6,120 nucleotides of DNA from Cyanobacteria bacterium T3Sed10_344R1. Its GTDB lineage: Bacteria; Cyanobacteriota; Cyanobacteriia; Phormidesmidales; Phormidesmidaceae. The DNA lies in contig PXDR01000066.1 in the NCBI GenBank assembly GCA_003566335.1, positions 1-6,120 on the forward strand, read 5' to 3'. Positions 1-6,059 of this stretch are shown here, piece after piece (position 1 is the first letter of the stretch; every line of letters starts with the position of its first letter). The position numbers and the translations under genes are program-made. The notes under the pieces are model-generated. The model made no database searches, had not been told where the DNA came from, and saw only the letters and a list, made by a program, of their open reading frames with translations.

Positions 1-1
1 G

Positions 2-2362
2 GGCGATCGGGCGGCGGCGTTGGAACATTACGATCATGCGATCGCAGCGGCTGAGGCAGCGGGCTATCAACAGGATGCCGCCCTAGCCAATGAACTGGCC
101 GCGCAGTTTTATTTTGACTGGGGCAAATTGCGGGTGGCCCAGAGCTATTTACTGGCGGCCTACTACGGCTATGGTCGCTGGGGCGCACGGGCCAAGGTGG
201 TGCAGCTAGAGCAAGACTATGAGGCGGTGTTGGGGCCAATATTGACCGCAGAGGGGCGTCTGGGCAGCTCAGATCTAGCTGACGCCACCCTAGACGCTTC
301 AATCAATCCTGGGGAGCGTCAACTCAGTGGATCGCGCTCCTCTAGCCCCACCAGCGGCACTCGGCGCAACCTAGACTCCCAGCTTGATTTAGATCGGGTG
401 CTGCAGGCGGCACAGTCTATCTCCCGCGAGATTGAGCTAGATCGACTGATGACCATCCTGCTGACTGTGGTGATGGAGGTCGGTGGGGCCGATAAATGTG
501 CCTTGGTGCTGCCGACCGCCTCAACCGAGGCGGTCGCGCCTGGTGAAGATCTGGCTGGTGAAGATCCGGCTGCTGAAGATCCGGCTGGTGAAAATCTGGC
601 TAGTAGGGATTCGGCTGGAACCGACGATGCGATTCCCGATGCAGACGATTGGCAGGTGGTGGCCCTAGCCCAAACGGAGGCTGAGGCCGCGCCTCCTGGG
701 CTGTCGATCAGTTTAGCTGCAAAGCCCTTGGTGACCTGTGAGGATTGCCTCCCGGTGGGCCTAGTACGCAGCGTTAGCCGCAGCCAAGCTACAGCGGTGA
801 TTAACCACGGGGCGACTCAGGCTGATTGGCTGAGCGAGCCCTACGTCCAGCAGCATCGACCGCCCAGTATGCTTTGCACGCCAATCTTGCAGCAAGGGCA
901 ACTGCTCGGGCTGCTGTATTTAGAGAACAGCCTGACGGCAGGAGCCTTCACCGCTGACCGACTGGATCTGCTGCAGTTGCTCTGTGTCCAGGCGGCGATT
1001 TCCCTAGAAAATGCCCAGCTTTATCAGCGAACCCAGGTTTACGCGGAACGGCTAGAGCAATCCCTGGCCCAACTTCAGGCGAGTGAGAGTCGCTTTCAGC
1101 AGGTAGCGGCCAATGTTCCGGGCATGATTTACCAGTTTCAGCTGTCGCCGACGGGAGAAACATCGTTTCCCTATGTCAGCAGTGGCAGCCGCGAAATTTA
1201 TGGCCTGGCCCCAGAGGTGATTCAAGCGAATGCCGACTTACCGTTTGCGGCAGTTGAACCGACCCAAGCGCTTGTTCTCCAAGATTCAATCCAGGCATCT
1301 GCGGCCAACTTGACCCCCTGGGATTGGGAAGGGCAGGTTTACCTCCCGTTCGGCCAACTGAAGTGGATTCATGCCCGGTCTCAGCCAGAACGGCTGGCGG
1401 ATGGCTCGGTGCTGTGGAATGGGGTGATTTTTGACGTGAGTGAACGGAAGCGGGTTGAGGCGGCTGTTCAGCAAAAGAATCAGGAGCTTGCGAAGGCGCT
1501 TGACACCCTCCAGTCAGCCCAACTACAGCTGGTGCAAAGCGAAAAAATGTCGGCCTTGGGCAACCTGGTGGCTGGGGTGGCCCATGAGATCAATAATCCG
1601 GTTGGGTTTTTGGCCGGAAACCTACAGCCCGCCAAGAACTATGCCCAGGATCTCCTGGGTTTAATCGACCTCTATCGCCAAACGTTTCCCCAGCCAGGGG
1701 AAGTGATTGAAGAAGAATTAGAGGCGATTGATTTAGACTACCTGCGAGAAGACTTCCCTAAACTGCTGGAGTCGATGAATCTGGGGATCGATCGCATCCG
1801 CAGCATCAGCACCAGCTTACGCACCTTTTCGCGGGCGGATAAGGATCACAAGGTGCCGTTTGATCTCCACGAGGGGCTTGACAGCACGCTGCTGATTTTG
1901 AAGCACCGCCTCAAGGGCCACGGCAATCGGCCCACCATTGAGGTGGTTTGTGACTACGCCCCAGAGTTACCTCTGCTAGAAGGGTTTCCGGGGCAGATGA
2001 ACCAGGTGTTTATGAATTTGCTGGCCAATGCCATTGATGCCCTAGAGGAGGCTAGCAGCCAGCGGTCTAATGCCGAACTGATGGCCCAGCCTCAGCGGAT
2101 TACCCTGACAACCTCGGTGCAGGGTGACTGGGTGGAAGTTGGGGTGACTGATAATGGCCCCGGCATGGATGAGGCGACCCGGCAGCAGGTCTTCGACCAT
2201 CTATTTACGACAAAACCTGTGGGTAAAGGGACAGGGCTGGGGCTAGCTATCGTCTCGCAAATTGTGGTGGAAAAACACGGCGGCACAGTTGATGTGGTGT
2301 CTGCGCCGGGGGCTGGGGCGACTTTTAGGTTGAGACTCCCCCTGAAGCCAGCGGCATCGTAG
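2..2362 (+). CDS. C-terminal part of a multi-domain sensor kinase: helical tail, GAF, PAS, histidine kinase (5' end outside window)
   Basis: The frame is open to the left edge, so the TTG at 20 is not a true start; residues here are counted from it. Residues 1-72 are the alanine- and aromatic-rich helical tail (ELAAQFYFDWGKLRVAQSY) that in cyanobacterial multi-sensor kinases follows an N-terminal Ser/Thr kinase and an AAA-type ATPase; those parts are inferred, not seen. A Ser-rich linker (about 75-115) leads to a GAF domain (about 137-335), a short coiled coil, a PAS domain (about 356-478, ending in FDVSERKR) and a second coiled coil. The histidine kinase core is complete: H-box HEINNP with His522, N-box around Asn670, DNGPGM at 711-716 and GKGTGLGL at 735-742. 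No membrane helix is visible, so it is probably cytoplasmic. The GAF lacks an obvious bilin cysteine motif and the PAS lacks a LOV cysteine motif, so the ligand is unknown. The GAF carries an acidic repeat insert. No receiver domain follows, so the partner regulator must be encoded elsewhere. Confidence 0.93.
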   Translation, partial: GDRAAALEHYDHAIAAAEAAGYQQDAALANELAAQFYFDWGKLRVAQSYLLAAYYGYGRWGARAKVVQLEQDYEAVLGPILTAEGRLGSSDLADATLDASINPGERQLSGSRSSSPTSGTRRNLDSQLDLDRVLQAAQSISREIELDRLMTILLTVVMEVGGADKCALVLPTASTEAVAPGEDLAGEDPAAEDPAGENLASRDSAGTDDAIPDADDWQVVALAQTEAEAAPPGLSISLAAKPLVTCEDCLPVGLVRSVSRSQATAVINHGATQADWLSEPYVQQHRPPSMLCTPILQQGQLLGLLYLENSLTAGAFTADRLDLLQLLCVQAAISLENAQLYQRTQVYAERLEQSLAQLQASESRFQQVAANVPGMIYQFQLSPTGETSFPYVSSGSREIYGLAPEVIQANADLPFAAVEPTQALVLQDSIQASAANLTPWDWEGQVYLPFGQLKWIHARSQPERLADGSVLWNGVIFDVSERKRVEAAVQQKNQELAKALDTLQSAQLQLVQSEKMSALGNLVAGVAHEINNPVGFLAGNLQPAKNYAQDLLGLIDLYRQTFPQPGEVIEEELEAIDLDYLREDFPKLLESMNLGIDRIRSISTSLRTFSRADKDHKVPFDLHEGLDSTLLILKHRLKGHGNRPTIEVVCDYAPELPLLEGFPGQMNQVFMNLLANAIDALEEASSQRSNAELMAQPQRITLTTSVQGDWVEVGVTDNGPGMDEATRQQVFDHLFTTKPVGKGTGLGLAIVSQIVVEKHGGTVDVVSAPGAGATFRLRLPLKPAAS
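38..45. repeat. HIP1 octamer GCGATCGC
   Basis: This is a perfect copy of the highly iterated palindrome GCGATCGC, which is over-represented in many cyanobacterial genomes. It lies inside the coding region of the first kinase and has no separate local function that can be seen. It is useful as a marker of the host lineage. Confidence 0.85.
542..616 (+). repeat. 15-bp in-frame tandem repeat, five copies, inside the GAF-coding region
   Basis: Five adjacent 15-bp units lie at 542-556, 557-571, 572-586, 587-601 and 602-616. The first four differ from one another by one or two bases; the fifth is degenerate. The unit is close to GGTGAAGATCYGGCT and encodes (G/A)E(D/N)(L/P)A, giving an acidic Ala/Pro-rich stretch. 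It sits in phase with the codons and falls between two predicted GAF strands (KCALVLP and WQVVALAQ), so it probably lengthens a surface hairpin loop. Such a repeat can change copy number by replication slippage without breaking the frame. Confidence 0.9.
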
Positions 2363-2369
2363 TTATCGA

Positions 2370-2400
2370 CTGGTGTTGTGAATGCTCGCCACATCACCAG
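2370..2400. terminator. Stem-loop between convergent genes, candidate bidirectional terminator
   Basis: CTGGTGTTGTG (2370-2380) pairs with CACATCACCAG (2390-2400) over 11 positions with a single T-T mismatch, leaving a 9-base loop. It occupies most of the 59-base gap between the stop of the sensor kinase (2362) and the stop of the ABC1 kinase (2422). A shared hairpin is what one expects between converging transcripts. There is no T-run on either side, so it is not a classical intrinsic terminator; it may instead be a 3'-end stabiliser. Confidence 0.5.
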
Positions 2401-2421
2401 CCGCCGACCCGGCCTAATCGG

Positions 2422-4068
2422 CTATCCCCGCAGCCGACCGCTGCGCAAAATGCTGAACGCTAACCACAGCCCCAAAAGAGCCGCCACCGCAAACAGGCCA
2501 TTGCTCAACCACTGGAGCTGCACCGACTGCTGGCTGGTGGATATAATTGCCGCTCCAATAATTAGAGCCGCCACTACCGTGCTGAACGAGCGGCGGTTAG
2601 CGGCATCATCCACGCTACGGCTGAGGGTATCTAGCTCAGCTATCGACAAGTTCCAACGCAGGGTTTCATCACTTAATCGATCCAGCAGAAAGCCAAACTG
2701 GCGAGGTGACTCTAGGGTTAAATTGCGAAACTCTAGGCCCGTGCGCAGCAAGGTTTGCATCGGGTCATCGCCGATAATCTGCTGGCGAAACAAATCCAGC
2801 ATCAGCGGCTTAATTTCATCCGTCAGGTTGACCTCAGGATAAAACTGTCGGGCAACCCCCTCTAAGTTGGCCATAGACTTCGTGAATAGACCAATGTTGG
2901 CGGGCCAGCGCAAATGATTGCGGGTGCCGGTTTCTAGCACTTGGCCGAAGACCTCAGCGGTGCTGATCTCAGATAAATCTAGACCGTAATAGCGAGAGAG
3001 CAACCGCGAATAATCGCCCTGGAGCTGGGTCAAATTCACCGTGTCGAGGGGTTCGGACAGTTGCACTGTTAGCTGGGTACAGCGTTCGGCATCACAGTTC
3101 ACCGTCGCCAACACCAGCTCCGTAATCGTCGCCCGCGTGCGGGGATCTAATCGGCCTACCATGCCGCAGTCCAGCAGCGCCACCCGGCCATCATCGAGAT
3201 AGAAAATATTGCCGGGATGGGGATCGGCATGGAAAAAGCCGTCCACAAAATACTGCTTAAAGAAAACCCGAAACAGCAGGGTGGTGATGGCCCGACGCTT
3301 TTCTAGGGCGTCAGAGCTCTCATCCTGAGCTATTTTGGACTTCAAAATGGGTTGACCTGCTAGCCAGGTCATCGCCATCAGCTTGGGGTTAGTCAGGGGC
3401 CAAATAATCTCGGGGATCACCACCTGCTCAGAATCAAACCAGCGGCTGCGGCTGAGGCTGCGGCGCAGTTGCTCGGTGTAGGTGGCTTCCGTCGTAAAGT
3501 CCAGTTCATCCCGCAGGGCATCGCCAAACTCTTCGGCCAGTTCCATCACGTTGTAGCGCTGACCAAACTGGGTGGCAGACACCAAACGGGCAATATCGCG
3601 AATTAGGCCAATGTCTCGCTCTACCTGGGGCTCAATTCCCGGTCGCTGCACCTTCAGCGCCACCACTCGCCCGTCCTGGAGCGTTGCCTTGTGGGTTTGG
3701 GCAATTGACCCGGCTGCGATCGCAGTGTAGTCAATCTCCTTAAACAGCACCTCCGGAGCCTGGGGCAACTGCTGGCGAATAAACGGCTCCATTTGCTGAG
3801 CCGGTATGGGCGGCACCGTTGCCTGCAACTCACTCAGTTCTTCCACATAGGCCGTCGGAATTAAATCAGGCCGAGTGCTGAGCAACTGCCCCAGCTTGAT
3901 ATACACCGGCCCTAAATCGGTCAGGATGTTGCGCAGAACAGCAGGGGGCGGCAAATCCGGCTCGTCTGCTTTGCCTCCAGACAGCAGCCGCCGCATGTAG
4001 TCCCAGCCGTGGCGCAGCACCACCTCAATGATTTCCCCTTGTCGGGACACACTAGAAGAGGCAAGCAT
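2422..4068 (-). CDS. ABC1/UbiB/AarF-family atypical protein kinase with two C-terminal membrane helices
   Basis: The product is 548 residues from the ATG at 4068; a TTG four codons upstream (4080) keeps the frame but is less likely, and neither has a clear Shine-Dalgarno. Family marks, counted from the ATG, are the KxGQ motif (YIKLGQLLSTRPD, Lys58-Gln61), the alanine-rich loop (AAGSIAQ, 118-124), the lysine of VALKVQRPG (Lys139), the ExD motif in DELDF (Glu188, Asp190), the catalytic-loop equivalent FHADPHPGN (Asp282, Asn287) and the metal-binding DCG at Asp300. Two hydrophobic helices (about 494-511 and 521-542) end the protein, as in UbiB-type proteins, with a basic tail. In the family these ATP-binding proteins support ubiquinone, plastoquinone or tocopherol metabolism and lipid homeostasis at membranes; which of these applies here cannot be told, as cyanobacteria carry several paralogues. 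It follows the hybrid kinase gene by 91 bases on the same strand, so co-transcription is possible. Confidence 0.93.
   Translation of the reverse strand: MLASSSVSRQGEIIEVVLRHGWDYMRRLLSGGKADEPDLPPPAVLRNILTDLGPVYIKLGQLLSTRPDLIPTAYVEELSELQATVPPIPAQQMEPFIRQQLPQAPEVLFKEIDYTAIAAGSIAQTHKATLQDGRVVALKVQRPGIEPQVERDIGLIRDIARLVSATQFGQRYNVMELAEEFGDALRDELDFTTEATYTEQLRRSLSRSRWFDSEQVVIPEIIWPLTNPKLMAMTWLAGQPILKSKIAQDESSDALEKRRAITTLLFRVFFKQYFVDGFFHADPHPGNIFYLDDGRVALLDCGMVGRLDPRTRATITELVLATVNCDAERCTQLTVQLSEPLDTVNLTQLQGDYSRLLSRYYGLDLSEISTAEVFGQVLETGTRNHLRWPANIGLFTKSMANLEGVARQFYPEVNLTDEIKPLMLDLFRQQIIGDDPMQTLLRTGLEFRNLTLESPRQFGFLLDRLSDETLRWNLSIAELDTLSRSVDDAANRRSFSTVVAALIIGAAIISTSQQSVQLQWLSNGLFAVAALLGLWLAFSILRSGRLRG
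3716..3723. repeat. HIP1 octamer GCGATCGC
   Basis: Second perfect HIP1 palindrome in the window, located inside the ABC1 kinase gene close to the codons of its alanine-rich loop. It supports a cyanobacterial origin for this minus-strand block as well. Confidence 0.85.
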
Positions 4069-4159
4069 GGTGATTGTCAAAAAATGGGGGTGGTCAAAAA
4101 TTAGTAGGAGTGGACAATCGGCTCGACAATTTCAGCGACGAATCCCGACTTTCCACAGC

Positions 4160-5293
4160 CTAGCCCGGTTCTGCTGATTTGCGGGCAGTCGCCAACGCCC
4201 TCGGCTCCATCGGCAGTCGCAGGGTAAAGGTGCTGCCCTGCCCCAGGGTTGAGTTCACCGTCAACTGACCCTGGTGAGCCGCCACAATCCGGTAGGACAG
4301 GTGTAGCCCTAACCCACTACCAGAGCGCATGTGGTTCCCTTGCCGAAACCAGTCAAAGATTTGGGCTTGGTCAGTTTCAGCAATGCCAATCCCCGTATCC
4401 GTAACAGTTAACTCAACGGCGTTTTGCCGCTCGACCAGCTCCACCTCAATGCAGCCCCGGTCAGTAAACTTAATGGCATTACCAATCAAATTGCCCAAAA
4501 CCCGGCGCAGCTCTAGGCGATCCCCAACCACCTGGTAGCCTGTGGCGGACTTAGCCCAACTAGCTTTGAGGGTTAGCCCCTTATCGGTGGCTAGAGGTTC
4601 TAACTCTTGCACCACAGCCTGAACTGCTTCCCGCAGGTCAAAGGGGGCGAAGGTCATCTGCTTGCGGCCCGCTTCATGGCGATACACCTCTAGCAAAGTG
4701 TTGACCATTTGCAGCAGGTTGCGGTTATTGTCCACCATGCCCAAAAGCGCCGTTTCGGTGCTGTCAGTAATGGGGCCAAATGTACCGCCCAAAATCAAAT
4801 TCATCATGCGGTCGGCAGCGACTAGGGGCGTGCGCAAATCGTGGGTTAGCCGAGACACAAAATCCTCCCGCTGTCGGGCAATCTTGGTCTGAGCGTCAAT
4901 GCTGTGCTTCAGCCGCAGCAATGCCCGCACCCGCGCCAGCAGCTCATCAATTTCGACTGGCTTTTGGACAAAGTCGTCAGCTCCAGCGTCCAGCCCTTCC
5001 GCGACGTTGGACTTTTCGTGCGCTGTAATCAGCAAAATCGGGATGAAAGGCAGGGTCGGATTAGCCCGCACCGCCCGAGTGACGTCGTAGCCGCTGATGC
5101 CCGGCATCATCACATCCAGCAGAATTAGGTCTGGCGGAGCCTGCTCAATCTGCGCCAAAGCTGCCTGCCCATCTTCAGCAAAACTAAGCTGGTAGCCCTC
5201 ATCCTCCAAGATGGTCTTGACCAAAAACAGGTTGTCGGGAGAATCATCAACAGCCAAGATTCGGGCTGGGGGAATTTGAGGCTCTTGAGTCAT
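4160..5293 (-). CDS. Hybrid sensor kinase with N-terminal receiver and C-terminal histidine kinase
   Basis: The product is 377 residues from an ATG at 5293. Residues 11-128 form a CheY-like receiver: acidic pocket Asp16/Asp17, phospho-acceptor Asp60 in LLDVMMPG, Thr90 and Lys111 all present. A helical linker (about 129-143) leads into the histidine kinase: H-box SRLTHDLRTP with His151, N-box Asn268/Asn272 (NLIGNAIKFT), DTGIG at 299-303 and GSGLGL at 325-330. All catalytic residues are intact. There is no membrane segment and no PAS or GAF domain, so the receiver itself is probably the input, with an upstream kinase phosphorylating Asp60. This receiver-first order is common in cyanobacteria. 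The final residues after RLPMEP are a short variable tail. No Shine-Dalgarno is visible before the start; a perfect 16-bp palindrome lies 46-61 bases upstream. No output regulator is adjacent, so the target is unknown. The ABC1 kinase gene follows on the same strand. Confidence 0.95.
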   Translation of the reverse strand: MTQEPQIPPARILAVDDSPDNLFLVKTILEDEGYQLSFAEDGQAALAQIEQAPPDLILLDVMMPGISGYDVTRAVRANPTLPFIPILLITAHEKSNVAEGLDAGADDFVQKPVEIDELLARVRALLRLKHSIDAQTKIARQREDFVSRLTHDLRTPLVAADRMMNLILGGTFGPITDSTETALLGMVDNNRNLLQMVNTLLEVYRHEAGRKQMTFAPFDLREAVQAVVQELEPLATDKGLTLKASWAKSATGYQVVGDRLELRRVLGNLIGNAIKFTDRGCIEVELVERQNAVELTVTDTGIGIAETDQAQIFDWFRQGNHMRSGSGLGLHLSYRIVAAHQGQLTVNSTLGQGSTFTLRLPMEPRALATARKSAEPG

Positions 5294-5338
5294 AACAAGC
5301 GTCTAGGGAGATGAAATGAAGGGAGAGGCGGAACCAGT

Positions 5339-5354
5339 GAATCAACCTTGATTC
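5339..5354. promoter_or_regulatory. Perfect 16-bp palindrome upstream of the hybrid kinase, candidate operator
   Basis: GAATCAA CC TTGATTC has two perfect 7-bp arms around a 2-bp centre. A two-base centre is too short for an RNA loop, which favours a binding site for a dimeric protein. It ends 46 bases upstream of the ATG at 5293, a usual place for an operator or activator site of that gene. The binding protein is not known. Confidence 0.45.
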
Positions 5355-5475
5355 GGGGAGGAAAATACTAAAGGTGACTAACCTGATCGGGATCTGTTGG
5401 CGTGAGCGTGAGCTGATTGAGACCCAGTTTCAGACTTGATGATTTCTAGCTCAAAGGCTGCCAGGGCTGAAGTGC

Positions 5476-5490
5476 GCTAGAGGATCTAGC
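5476..5490. other. Perfect small hairpin, 6-bp stem and 3-base loop
   Basis: GCTAGA (5476-5481) and TCTAGC (5485-5490) are exact inverted copies separated by GGA. The hairpin lies three bases before a longer one (5494-5530), and its right arm is part of CTAGCTC (5487-5493), which also occurs at 5446-5452. No T-run follows on either strand, so it is not a standard terminator. Confidence 0.5.
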
Positions 5491-5493
5491 TCT

Positions 5494-5530
5494 CGTTAGC
5501 CCCCTGATATTCAGGGACGGTAACGGCTAA
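5494..5530. other. Imperfect long hairpin with alternative outer stems
   Basis: The core CCCTGA (5502-5507) TAT TCAGGG (5511-5516) is a perfect 6-bp stem. Outside it, two mutually exclusive pairings are possible: CGTTA (5494-5498) with TAACG (5521-5525), aided by CC/GG, or TTAGCC (5496-5501) with GGCTAA (5525-5530), which leaves an 8-base bulge. Structured RNA or an operator cluster would fit. There is no adjacent T-run, so a classical terminator is less likely. Confidence 0.5.
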
Positions 5531-5536
5531 TCAAAT

Positions 5537-5560
5537 AGATCTAATAGATTGAGATCTAAT
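5537..5560. repeat. Direct repeat AGATCTAAT with 15-bp period
   Basis: AGATCTAAT occurs at 5537-5545 and 5552-5560. Overlapping the first copy is a small dyad, ATCTA A TAGAT (5539-5549). The block is A+T-rich and lies directly after the hairpin pair, so it could be part of a promoter region or a local duplication. Confidence 0.45.
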
Positions 5561-5568
5561 GGAATAAC

Positions 5569-5727
5569 TCAGCGATGATGACAAGAATAGCGCTGCCCTC
5601 CGTTCAAAGCTTCCGCTATGTTGCCGACGTCAACCTCTAAGATCTTCAGAATTTGCCCCAGGGCTCTGCGAAGCGCCTGATGGAGCATTTGACAATACCC
5701 CATAGGATCTGGAGTCCAGTCAGACAT
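5569..5727 (-). CDS. Possible small hypothetical protein, 52 residues (weak)
   Basis: An ORF of 52 codons runs from ATG at 5727 to TGA at 5569; a GTG at 5784 would extend it to 71 residues. I do not recognise the product. Its middle (MLHQALRRALGQILKILEVD) looks like an amphipathic helix, which is the only argument for it being real. No Shine-Dalgarno precedes the ATG; instead a perfect dyad (5734-5744) lies there. It would be read in the same direction as the hybrid kinase but ends 275 bases before it. It may equally be chance or a decayed gene remnant. Confidence 0.17.
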   Translation of the reverse strand: MSDWTPDPMGYCQMLHQALRRALGQILKILEVDVGNIAEALNGGQRYSCHHR

Positions 5728-5733
5728 CGGGCG

Positions 5734-5744
5734 ACTCACTGAGT
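5734..5744. promoter_or_regulatory. Dyad ACTCA-C-TGAGT, possible protein site
   Basis: Two perfect 5-bp arms surround a single central base. The TGAGT half-site recurs further right (5914-5918, 5925-5929), also in dyad or repeat settings. Short palindromes arise easily by chance, so this is weak support for a regulator site. Confidence 0.25.
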
Positions 5745-5901
5745 AACCGTCGTCGTGACAGCGACTGGTACGACTAGCGGACACCCTACTTACAACCTGC
5801 TCCCGTTTTAAACAGCGCTTTAGGCCGTTCTAGGCAAAGACCTAACTAAAGATCTGCTTCAAACTGTGCCTAAACAGGGCTCAAAACCACTTGAAAATAC
5901 A

Positions 5902-5931
5902 GAGTCAGCAAGCTGAGTTCAGCCTGAGTCA
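5902..5931. repeat. Cluster of GAGTCA / TCAGC inverted and direct repeats
   Basis: GAGTCA occurs at 5902-5907 and 5926-5931. Between them TCAGC (5905-5909), GCTGA (5912-5916) and TCAGC (5919-5923) alternate, so the middle arm can pair with either neighbour; GCTGA GT TCAGC (5912-5923) is a perfect dyad. CTGAGT repeats with an 11-bp period (5913-5918, 5924-5929), about one helical turn. This arrangement would suit cooperative binding by a regulator upstream of the gene at 6102, but no family can be named. Confidence 0.35.
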
Positions 5932-5962
5932 AGCAATTAAATCAAGGAGAGCACGCTGTTTA

Positions 5963-6040
5963 ATGCAACGAAAAGCTGTCTATTCCTATGGTATAGAGGA
6001 ATCAGAACCTCGCTCACCTGTCCTAGGGCAGAGAAGCTGA
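5963..6040 (+). CDS. Possible 25-residue leader ORF upstream of the last gene
   Basis: An ATG at 5963 opens a 25-codon frame closing with TGA at 6038-6040, 61 bases before the next ATG. The Shine-Dalgarno-like AAGGAG (5944-5949) is the best match in the gap but lies 13 bases from the ATG, a little far. The peptide is hydrophilic (it starts MQRKAVYSYG), has no signal sequence and no run of a single amino acid that would suggest attenuation. A hairpin, ATTCCT (5982-5987) with AGGAAT (5997-6002), lies inside it. If transcription starts at the extended -10 candidate (5989-5997), this ORF would not be transcribed whole. Confidence 0.2.
   Translation: MQRKAVYSYGIEESEPRSPVLGQRS
5989..5997 (+). promoter_or_regulatory. 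Candidate extended -10 element for the gene at 6102
   Basis: TGGTATAGA resembles an extended -10 (TGn followed by TATAAT) with four of six bases matching in the hexamer. No good -35 hexamer is seen 16-18 bases upstream. It would place the transcript start near 6004 and give a leader of roughly 100 bases, including a small CTGTC/GGCAG hairpin at 6018-6031. Confidence 0.22.
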
Positions 6041-6059
6041 ACAATAGATAAAACTTGAC

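Noticed and set aside
483..668. Plus-strand ORF with repeated RLVKIWLVKI-like residues
   Set aside because: The repeats are simply the 15-bp tandem repeat of the GAF insert read in another frame.
2092..2397. Minus-strand ORF of 101 codons opposite the ATPase domain of the first kinase
   Set aside because: It overlaps the N- and G-box coding region of a certain gene; composition is typical of an antisense shadow.
2378..2842. Plus-strand ORF of 154 codons antisense to the 3' part of the ABC1 kinase gene
   Set aside because: It lies opposite a well-conserved coding region, the product is Arg/Ser-rich with no recognisable domain, and no ribosome site is seen. It is a shadow frame.
4075..4080. 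TTGACA on the minus strand as a -35 element
   Set aside because: It lies only seven bases before the chosen ATG of the ABC1 kinase, so a promoter there could not drive that gene's full reading frame.
4096..4130. Possible minus-strand promoter TTGTCG-17-TACTAA before the ABC1 kinase
   Set aside because: The match to consensus is poor (about four and three of six), so it is not listed as a feature.
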